Of a DNA stretch of 5,379 nt, positions 1-4,992 are shown one piece after another. The translations under genes were made by a program, and so were the position numbers. The notes under the pieces are model-generated. The model ran no database searches and had not been told where the DNA came from. It saw only the letters and a program-made list of their open reading frames with translations. Source of the DNA: Anaerolineales bacterium UBA4826 (lineage in GTDB: Bacteria > Chloroflexota > Anaerolineae > UBA4142). The stretch covers positions 43,547-48,925 of the forward strand of contig DHFK01000122.1 in the NCBI GenBank assembly GCA_002400365.1, written 5' to 3'. Positions within the stretch are counted from its first letter, which is position 1. Every line of letters begins with the position of its first letter.

Positions 1-26
1 TCATTGGCAAATTGGCTCATTGTCTT
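1..26. repeat. Direct octad repeat entering the left window edge
   Basis: ATTGGCAA (3-10), ATTGGCTC (11-18) and a degenerate ATTGTCTT (19-26) are consecutive 8-mers on the plus strand. Bases 1-2 (TC) fit the end of a further unit outside the window. The MaoC stop codon TGA (19-17) lies at the unit border. The full extent cannot be seen. It is the fourth junction in a row with a short-period repeat. Confidence 0.6.
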
Positions 27-469
27 TTCATCAACAACACCCACTGCCCTTCGATGACCGACTTGCCGTGCTGATTCAACACCGTCGCGTCGAACGTGAC
101 GACGCCGCGATCCGGCTTGGACGATTCCTTTTTCTCGGCGACCTTCAACTCCAAATGAATCGTGTCGCCGAACTTGACCGCGCCGGTGTACTTGACCGTT
201 TGCGTCATCAGCGCGATCGTCGTCCCCTCGAAAATCCCCAACTGATTCGCTTGCCCGGTTGCGATTGCGAGCGCGAGGACGCCGTGCGCGATGCGACTGC
301 CGAACGGCGTCGTCTTGCCGAACTCTTCGTCGGTGTGGAGCGGGTTGAAATCGCCCGACACGCCCGCAAAGTTGACCGTGTCCGCCTCCGTGACGGTGCG
401 CGCCTGGCACACGAACACATCGCCAACGCCGAACTGATCGAATGTAAGACCGCGTGGTTTGTAACTCAT
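17..469 (-). CDS. MaoC-like (R)-specific enoyl-CoA hydratase
   Basis: This encodes 150 residues forming a single hot-dog domain, near the size of PhaJ-type hydratases (about 135-160). The hydratase-2 motif is clear: FAGVSGDFNPLHTDEEF at 34-50, with Asp40, Asn42 and His45 in the D-x-N-P-L-H arrangement that carries the catalytic Asp/His pair, followed by FGSRIAHGVLALA at 56-68. The enzyme adds water to a trans-2-enoyl-CoA to give an (R)-3-hydroxyacyl-CoA. Here it would act on the product of the dehydrogenase encoded just upstream. The start at 469 follows a consensus Shine-Dalgarno; in-frame codons further upstream run through the hairpin and the dehydrogenase gene and are not real. The TGA stop (19-17) lies inside an octad repeat. 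The name phaJ is not used because a role in polyhydroxyalkanoate supply is not shown. Confidence 0.93.
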   Translation of the reverse strand: MSYKPRGLTFDQFGVGDVFVCQARTVTEADTVNFAGVSGDFNPLHTDEEFGKTTPFGSRIAHGVLALAIATGQANQLGIFEGTTIALMTQTVKYTGAVKFGDTIHLELKVAEKKESSKPDRGVVTFDATVLNQHGKSVIEGQWVLLMKRQ

Positions 470-473
470 CAGG

Positions 474-481
474 ACCTCCTT
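474..481 (-). promoter_or_regulatory. Full-consensus Shine-Dalgarno of the MaoC gene
   Basis: AAGGAGGT on the minus strand, complementary to the anti-Shine-Dalgarno end of 16S rRNA, is 4 nt upstream of the ATG at 469. It is the strongest ribosome site in the window and fixes the start, excluding the longer open frame that runs back to 763. Confidence 0.85.
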
Positions 482-492
482 GATCGAATGAA

Positions 493-551
493 GAGCAAGG
501 GAGCAGAGGTGCAGGGGAGAACATTCGCCTCTGCTCCCCCGCTCCTCTGCA
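493..551. repeat. Opposed octad repeats with two alternative hairpins
   Basis: On the plus strand G-W-G-C-A-R-R-G octads (GAGCAAGG, GAGCAGAG, GTGCAGGG) occupy 493-516. The opposed octads CCTCTGCT, CCCCCGCT and CCTCTGCA occupy 528-551. Two mutually exclusive stems are possible: a perfect 11-bp pairing of 499-509 with 528-538, or a 17-position pairing of 503-519 with 534-550 (15 matches). The element lies 4 nt after the dehydrogenase stop codon and ends about 12 nt before the MaoC Shine-Dalgarno sequence. No T-run follows on the transcribed strand. It could be an mRNA stability or processing element. Confidence 0.82.
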
Positions 552-555
552 TTCT

Positions 556-1704
556 CTACATTCCCATTTCTTTCGCAATGATGTTCCGCAAGATCTCGCT
601 CGTCCCGCCGCCGTACAGCAAGAACCGCGCATCGCGGAAGAAACGCTGCGGCGTCATCTCCATCGCCATGCCGTACGCGCCGAAAATCCGCGTCGCCTCG
701 TCTGCGGCTTTCACCGCCGCTTCCGTCGCGTACAGTTTTGCAATCGCGGCTTCTTTGTTGCACGGCAGTTTCTGGTCAATGAGCCACGCGCCGTAATACA
801 CCATCAGACGCGATAACTCGATCTCGGTCTCCATGTCCGCGAATTTGTGCTGAATCGCCTGAAACTCGCCGATTTTTCTGCCGAACGCGACGCGCTGCTG
901 CGCGTATTGCATTGACTCGTCGCGCGCCGCGCGCGCCAGCCCCAGCCCAAGCGCGCCCGTCATCACACGAATTTCGTTCAGCATTTCGCGCAACGCGGCG
1001 AACCCGAAACCTTCCTTGCCGCCGAAAAGATTCTCCGCCGGCACGCGCACTTGTTTCAACGTGATCTCGCTCGTCTCCGACGCGACCACGCCGACCTTCG
1101 GAATCTTTTTGCTCACGGCAAGCCCCGGCGTACCCTTCTCAACCAAGAACATGTCAATGCCCCTGAACCCGGCTTTCGGATCGGGATTCGTTTTCGCGGC
1201 GACGGTGAAGAAATCTGCGCGCGTTGCCGATGTAATCCAGGTCTTGGTCCCGTCAAGGATATAACCATCGCCCTCGCGTACCGCGCGCGTCGTGATCGCG
1301 CCCAGGTCGCTGCCTGCGCCCGGTTCGGTCATGGCGATCGTACCGATTTTCTCGCCGCGAATCGCCGGCGCGAGCAAGCGCTCGCGTTGCGCTTCCGTCC
1401 CAAATCGAAAAATAAAATTCGTTCCCATCAGGCATTGCATCATCGCCGCCGCCGCGAGCGACATGTAGCCGCGCGCCATTTCTTCGAGAAAGATCGCGAA
1501 CATGACCGAGTCCGCGCCCGCGCCGCCGTACTTTTCGGGATAGCGCAAACCAAAGTAGCCAAGTTCGCCCATGCGCTTGAACAGCGCCGCGTCCCATTCG
1601 CCGCGCGCTTCCATCTCTGGCACGCGCGGCATCACTTGTTTCTCGACGAACTCCGCGACCGTGCGGCGGAAAATCTCATGCTGTGGTGATAACTGGAAAT
1701 CCAT
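556..1704 (-). CDS. Acyl-CoA dehydrogenase, FAD-dependent
   Basis: This encodes 382 residues, typical of the family, which oxidises an acyl-CoA to the trans-2-enoyl-CoA and passes electrons to an electron-transfer flavoprotein. The domain order is normal: an N-terminal helical domain (about 1-115), a middle sheet domain starting with the first signature AMTEPGAGSD at 124-133 and the FAD/substrate region DGTKTWIT at 151-158, and a C-terminal helical domain with RVAFGRKIGEFQAIQHKFADM at 271-291. The second signature appears as RIFGAYG (339-345) with RFFRDAR after it, where Arg339 and Ala343 replace the usual Gln and Gly. The C-terminal motif reads YGGGTSEI (364-371), so Gly366 occupies the place of the catalytic Glu of medium- and short-chain enzymes. 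Glu244 on the preceding helix is a candidate base. The substrate is unknown. The start at 1704 is supported by GGAG. Confidence 0.93.
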   Translation of the reverse strand: MDFQLSPQHEIFRRTVAEFVEKQVMPRVPEMEARGEWDAALFKRMGELGYFGLRYPEKYGGAGADSVMFAIFLEEMARGYMSLAAAAMMQCLMGTNFIFRFGTEAQRERLLAPAIRGEKIGTIAMTEPGAGSDLGAITTRAVREGDGYILDGTKTWITSATRADFFTVAAKTNPDPKAGFRGIDMFLVEKGTPGLAVSKKIPKVGVVASETSEITLKQVRVPAENLFGGKEGFGFAALREMLNEIRVMTGALGLGLARAARDESMQYAQQRVAFGRKIGEFQAIQHKFADMETEIELSRLMVYYGAWLIDQKLPCNKEAAIAKLYATEAAVKAADEATRIFGAYGMAMEMTPQRFFRDARFLLYGGGTSEILRNIIAKEMGM

Positions 1705-1709
1705 TTTCG

Positions 1710-1713
1710 CTCC
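1710..1713 (-). promoter_or_regulatory. Ribosome binding site of the acyl-CoA dehydrogenase
   Basis: GGAG on the minus strand is 5 nt upstream of the ATG at 1704. It supports that start over the longer frame from 1776, whose extra 24 residues are only translated repeat sequence. Confidence 0.6.
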
Positions 1714-1719
1714 GCTTTG

Positions 1720-1787
1720 GAAGTTGGAGGTTAGACGTTGGAGGTTGGAAATTGGAATCCAACTTCCAATCTCCAATCTCCAACTTC
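1720..1787. repeat. Opposed heptad repeats forming a 29-bp-arm imperfect hairpin
   Basis: The plus strand shows five consecutive 7-mers of form A-N-R-T-T-R-G at 1721-1755. They are followed by four opposed 7-mers CCAACTT, CCAATCT, CCAATCT, CCAACTT at 1759-1786. The arms 1720-1748 and 1759-1787 pair at 24 of 29 positions with a 10-nt loop. The element fills most of the 82-nt gap between the second CaiB gene and the acyl-CoA dehydrogenase, and its right arm touches the TAG stop of the CaiB gene. No T-run follows on the transcribed strand, so it is not a classical intrinsic terminator. It could instead protect or process the operon mRNA. Confidence 0.85.
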
Positions 1788-2977
1788 TAAATCACTCCCC
1801 GCTCCTTCAACCCCGCGACAGCGTACCCCAACGCGCCGAGAATCTCCACGTTGTGCTCGCCCAGGCGCGGCGGGAACGACATCTGGAAATTCGCGGTCTG
1901 GAGAAAGTCGGTCACGCTCGCCGGCGGCGGCAGATGCACCTCCAGCCCGGTGCGCGAATCGCGCGCGGCAATCATCTTTCGCTCGATGTACGGGTCTTGA
2001 ATCACGTCGCGCACAGTGTTGACTTTGGAAATCGGCACGCCAATCGCGCGGAACATCTCGGTCAACTCGGCTGCTGTGCGCGTTGCCAGTACTTGTTCCA
2101 ACTCGCGATTCAGGCGATCCACAGCGGCGATGCGTCCCGCGTTGGTGCGATACTCAGATCGCGCCAGGTGTTCCAAGCCAGGCAAACGCGTGATCTCTTC
2201 CCATTGCTGATCGTTGCCGACCGCGAGGTACACGTACGCGTCGCGCGTCTTGAACACGGACACCGGCGCGAAGAAACGATGCGTGTTGCCCCGCCGCGTG
2301 ATTTCAATGTTAAGACTACGCGTCAGCATCACGGGATTGACCATCCACGACACGACGCTCTGAAACATCGAAACGTCAATGCGGCTGCCCGCGCCGCTCA
2401 CCTCGCGCTTGAAGAGCGCTTTCATGATTTGACTGTAACCATGTTCGCCTGTGCCGATGTCCACGAGCGGCAAACCGGAAACCATCGGCGGACCATCGCT
2501 TTCGCCGGTCAAGCCCATCAAGCCCGCGCGCGCTTGCAGCACCGGGTCGTACGCCGCTTCGTCGCTCTCCGGTCCAAAGCCGGTGATGCCGAGCCAGATC
2601 AGATCCGGCTTGACCGCATGCAGCGTCGCGTAATCAATGCCGAGTTTCGCATAACTTGACGCCAGTTGGTTCGTGCAAAAAATGTCCACCGGCAGCCGCG
2701 CGATCAAATCGCGCAGAATCTTTTTCCCTTCATCCGTCTGAAGATTTAGCGTGATCGCCTGCTTGCCGACATTGTTGGGGAAAAAGTAGGCGTTCATGCC
2801 CTCTTCGTCGCCCAAGACCTTGGGCCCGACGAAGCGATTTGGATCGCCGCGCGCGGGGTGTTCGAGACGAATCACGCGCATCCCTTCGACTGCAAGCAAG
2901 TAGGTGAGGAACGGCAGCGTCGTCGCCTGCTCCATGGACAGCACTGTGATCCGCGAGAAGAAATTAGCGTCTGTCAT
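1787..2977 (-). CDS. Family III CoA-transferase (CaiB/BaiF), second divergent copy
   Basis: This encodes 396 residues from the ATG at 2977. The CaiB/BaiF fold is recognisable: a first strand ITVLSMEQA, then GMRVIRLEHPARGDPNRF, NNVGKQAITLNL, GITGFGPES, YDPVLQARAGLMGLTG, and LVDIGTGEHG with Asp173 as the expected aspartyl nucleophile. Later come GVPISKVNT at 313-321 and LGEHNVEIL at 372-380. It is clearly divergent from its neighbour: the canonical N-F-R-P-G is replaced by N-Q-L-A-S (103-107), and the catalytic loop has GTGEHG where the first copy has LAGGMY. In-frame GTG (2989) and ATG (2986) codons also exist, but they lie in the heptad repeat. None of the starts has a good Shine-Dalgarno sequence, so the N-terminus is uncertain by four residues. 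It may be an independent homodimer with another substrate, or the second subunit of a heteromer with the upstream protein. Confidence 0.9.
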   Translation of the reverse strand: MTDANFFSRITVLSMEQATTLPFLTYLLAVEGMRVIRLEHPARGDPNRFVGPKVLGDEEGMNAYFFPNNVGKQAITLNLQTDEGKKILRDLIARLPVDIFCTNQLASSYAKLGIDYATLHAVKPDLIWLGITGFGPESDEAAYDPVLQARAGLMGLTGESDGPPMVSGLPLVDIGTGEHGYSQIMKALFKREVSGAGSRIDVSMFQSVVSWMVNPVMLTRSLNIEITRRGNTHRFFAPVSVFKTRDAYVYLAVGNDQQWEEITRLPGLEHLARSEYRTNAGRIAAVDRLNRELEQVLATRTAAELTEMFRAIGVPISKVNTVRDVIQDPYIERKMIAARDSRTGLEVHLPPPASVTDFLQTANFQMSFPPRLGEHNVEILGALGYAVAGLKERGVI

Positions 2978-2980
2978 TTC

Positions 2981-3008
2981 ACGCATCACGCATCACGTTT
3001 TACGTTTT
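2981..3008. repeat. Four tandem heptads (two ACGCATC, two ACGTTTT) spanning a stop and a start region
   Basis: On the plus strand two identical ACGCATC units (2981-2987, 2988-2994) are followed directly by two identical ACGTTTT units (2995-3001, 3002-3008). The array covers the TAA stop of the first CaiB gene (3009-3007) and the in-frame GTG (2989) and ATG (2986) candidate starts of the second CaiB gene, ending just before the preferred ATG at 2977. It therefore fills nearly the whole 29-nt junction. The function is unknown. The period of 7 is not a multiple of 3, as expected for a non-coding repeat. Confidence 0.8.
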
Positions 3009-4191
3009 AGATCACCTTCTCCGCCCTCAACTCTGCAATCTTCTCCGCCGAGTACCCCAGCAATTGGCTCAACACCTGTTCCGTATGTTGACCGAGGAGC
3101 GGCGGGGGCGCGAATTCTTCCGGCACATCGGCAACCTTGACCGGATTGCCCAGCAGTGGCAGCGCGCCAATCGTCGGATGCTCTACTTCGATTTTCATCC
3201 GACGCGCTTTCACCTGTGGATCGCAAAAGACGCGGTCGATCGTGTTGATCGGACCCGACGGCACGCCCTCCTTTTCCAAGCGCGGCAGCCATTCATCCGT
3301 CGTGCGCGTCAGAAACGCCGCGGTGAGGATTGGCACCAAATCCTTTTTGTGCTCGCGGCGCGCGTCGTTATCGGTAAAGCGCGGATCGTCAGTTAGGTGC
3401 GGCAAGTCAAGCGCGCGGCACAGCCCTTGCCAGAATTTCTCCGCAAACGCGGCGACCACCAGATGCCCGTCTTTCGTCTGGAACGCCTGATACGGCACGA
3501 CCGACAGATGCGCGGTTCCCATCGGACCCGGCACAATGCCATCGTGAAAATAATACTGCGCGACGTAGGTGAGGAGCGACACCAGGCAATCCATCAAGCC
3601 GATGTCAATGCAGCAACCTGCGCCGGTCTTGTCGCGTTGGTAGAGCGCGGCGGCAACCGCGAACGCGGCGTACATTCCGCCGGCGAGATCGCCCATCGGA
3701 ATGCCCATGCGCGCCGGCGCGCCGACGTTGCCGGTGATGCTCATCGCGCCGGCGAGCGCCTGCAGCGCGAGATCGAATGCCGGGCGATCGCGATAGGGAC
3801 CAGCCTGACCGAATCCGGAAATCGAACAGCCGATGATGCGCGGGTTGATTTTCTTGAGCGTGGCATAATCGCATTGCAGTTTCTGCAAAACGCCGGGGCG
3901 AAAGTTGTCGTAGACGACGTCAGATACTTTGACCAGGTCGTAGAAGACCGCGCGCCCGCGCGCACAGCGCAAATCGAGCGCGACGCTCTGCTTGTTGCGA
4001 TTGATGCTGAGATAGTACGCGCTCTCCCCCGCGAGAAAGTGAGGCCCCATCGCGCGCATGGGATCGCCGTCGGGCAGCGGCTCGATCTTGATGATCTCCG
4101 CGCCGAGGTCGCCCATCATCAGCGAGCCGTACGGTCCCGCCAGCATGTGCGACAGGTCTATGATTCGCGCGCCAGATAAAAGTCCTTGCAC
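3007..4191 (-). CDS. Family III CoA-transferase (CaiB/BaiF), first copy
   Basis: This encodes 394 residues, the normal size for CaiB/BaiF enzymes, which transfer CoA between acids through an aspartyl-CoA intermediate. The N-terminal half has the usual order: RIIDLSHMLAGPYG near 9-22, DLGAEIIKIEP around 28-38, INRNKQSVALDL at 63-74 and DNFRPG at 95-100. Next come GFGQAGPYRDRPAFD at 126-140 and MGDLAGGMYA at 166-175, with Asp168 as the expected nucleophile (Asp169 in formyl-CoA transferase). Late motifs are GVPSGPI at 309-315 and LGQHTEQVL at 366-374. The start is GTG at 4191, sharing its first base with the TAG stop of subunit B and preceded by a strong Shine-Dalgarno sequence, so translation is probably coupled. 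The TAA stop lies inside a heptad repeat. This is a canonical family member, but the substrate is unknown. It may pair with the adjacent second CaiB protein. Confidence 0.92.
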   Translation of the reverse strand: MQGLLSGARIIDLSHMLAGPYGSLMMGDLGAEIIKIEPLPDGDPMRAMGPHFLAGESAYYLSINRNKQSVALDLRCARGRAVFYDLVKVSDVVYDNFRPGVLQKLQCDYATLKKINPRIIGCSISGFGQAGPYRDRPAFDLALQALAGAMSITGNVGAPARMGIPMGDLAGGMYAAFAVAAALYQRDKTGAGCCIDIGLMDCLVSLLTYVAQYYFHDGIVPGPMGTAHLSVVPYQAFQTKDGHLVVAAFAEKFWQGLCRALDLPHLTDDPRFTDNDARREHKKDLVPILTAAFLTRTTDEWLPRLEKEGVPSGPINTIDRVFCDPQVKARRMKIEVEHPTIGALPLLGNPVKVADVPEEFAPPPLLGQHTEQVLSQLLGYSAEKIAELRAEKVI

Positions 4192-4976
4192 TAAACCCTC
4201 CCAATCACCACTCGATCCGGGTCAATGACCTCGCGCAGCATCTTCAACTCTGCCTCGCGCGGCGGCTCGAGTTCTGACACCTTGTCCGCGACCGGCAACT
4301 CAAACTGCAGATTGTCCTGCACATCTTTGACCGATACGCCCGGCGCAGTACCGATCAGGCGCATGCGTCGCGTCGCCGGGTCGAAATCAAAGAGCGCTAG
4401 CGAACTGATCACGCGATACGGTCCTGTCCCGCGCGGCAAGCCGGCTTGCTCGCGCGCGTTCGGCGTTCCATCGAGATAGCCGGGCGAGGTGATAAAGTCG
4501 ACGCGTGGAACGAAGCGTCGTTTCTCGTGCTCCATCACGATCACCGTGCGCCAGCACAACGACGCGACTTCATTCCCGCCGCCGCTGCCGGTGAATCGAA
4601 TCCCCGGTCGTTCGTACGTTCCCCCGACCTGGGTCGAATTGATGTTGCCGAATTGATCTACCTGCGCCGCGCCGAGAATGCCGTAATCAATGTTCCCAGC
4701 CGACGCCATCGCGATCGTCGGGTTCATCGTCGTCCACATAAAGGCGCGATAACTGTTGCGCGTGTCCGCCATCATGTTGCGCCGGAACGGCGTGGCGACT
4801 TCGGGTCCGATGGCGCCGTACTCGTACACCTGGCAAATGTTTGGCGCGTACAGCCGCTGCGCGAGAATCGCCGCGACTTGCGGCATCCCATAGCCGATGA
4901 ACACCGTCCGATTGTCTTCGATGAGCCGCGCCGCGAGGCAGATCAAAAATTCGACGTAGGTGTATTGTTCTTTCAT
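4191..4976 (-). CDS. Class I CoA-transferase subunit B (glutaconate/3-oxoacid CoA-transferase type)
   Basis: This encodes 261 residues, close to the usual length of GctB-type beta subunits. Landmarks are V-Y-E-Y-G with Glu52, which falls where the catalytic glutamate of glutaconate CoA-transferase (beta Glu54) is expected; GAAQVDQFGNINST at 102-115; the glycine-rich GSGGGNEVAS at 130-139; and RRFVPRVDFITSPGYLDG at 153-170. Keeping Glu52 argues for a true transferase using a glutamyl-CoA thioester intermediate. IpdAB-type ring-opening hydrolases, as I recall, lack that beta-subunit residue. I chose the ATG at 4976 because GAGAGG lies 6 nt upstream. An in-frame start at 5009 would add 11 residues and overlap subunit A, with no comparable ribosome site. 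The stop TAG shares one base with the GTG start of the next gene. The substrate is not determined. Confidence 0.88.
   Translation of the reverse strand: MKEQYTYVEFLICLAARLIEDNRTVFIGYGMPQVAAILAQRLYAPNICQVYEYGAIGPEVATPFRRNMMADTRNSYRAFMWTTMNPTIAMASAGNIDYGILGAAQVDQFGNINSTQVGGTYERPGIRFTGSGGGNEVASLCWRTVIVMEHEKRRFVPRVDFITSPGYLDGTPNAREQAGLPRGTGPYRVISSLALFDFDPATRRMRLIGTAPGVSVKDVQDNLQFELPVADKVSELEPPREAELKMLREVIDPDRVVIGRV
4196..4202 (-). promoter_or_regulatory. Shine-Dalgarno of the first CaiB gene, inside the end of the upstream gene
   Basis: GGGAGGG on the minus strand sits 4 nt before the GTG start at 4191 and is read as part of the final Gly-Arg-Val codons of subunit B. With the TAGTG stop/start overlap it suggests terminating ribosomes reinitiate on the CaiB gene. 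It also explains why a GTG start works here. Confidence 0.75.
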
Positions 4977-4982
4977 CTTCCG

Positions 4983-4988
4983 CCTCTC
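4983..4988 (-). promoter_or_regulatory. Ribosome binding site of CoA-transferase subunit B
   Basis: On the minus strand GAGAGG is followed by a 6-nt spacer (4982-4977) and ATG at 4976. It lies in the 16-nt gap after the subunit A stop and decides the start in favour of 4976 over 5009. Confidence 0.6.
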
Positions 4989-4992
4989 AGCA

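Noticed and set aside
470..763. N-terminal extension of the MaoC frame by 98 residues
   Set aside because: The extension runs through the octad hairpin and into the dehydrogenase gene in another frame, is Arg-rich, and is made unnecessary by the consensus Shine-Dalgarno sequence before the ATG at 469.
20..796. Long plus-strand open frame opposite the MaoC and dehydrogenase genes
   Set aside because: It is antisense to two well-supported genes, has arginine-rich low-complexity composition and no recognisable domain. It is typical of shadow frames in GC-rich DNA. The same applies to the other long plus-strand frames (1051-1689, 1571-2659, 3397-4179, 4446-5039).
1705..1776. 24-residue N-terminal extension of the acyl-CoA dehydrogenase
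   Set aside because: The extra residues are translated heptad repeat. The ATG at 1704 has GGAG upstream and gives the normal family N-terminus.
1720..1787. Intrinsic terminator
   Set aside because: The stem is long and AT/GC mixed, and no T-run follows on the transcribed strand. The following gene is in the same direction and functionally related, so a full stop of transcription is unlikely. The same reasoning applies to the hairpin at 493-551.
2981..3008. CRISPR-like array
   Set aside because: Units are only 7 nt and contiguous with no spacers, and no cas genes are present.
3784..3791. HIP1-type palindrome GCGATCGC as a cyanobacterial marker
   Set aside because: I noticed only one copy and it lies in coding sequence. 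HIP1-rich genomes carry it far more often, so it says nothing about the organism.
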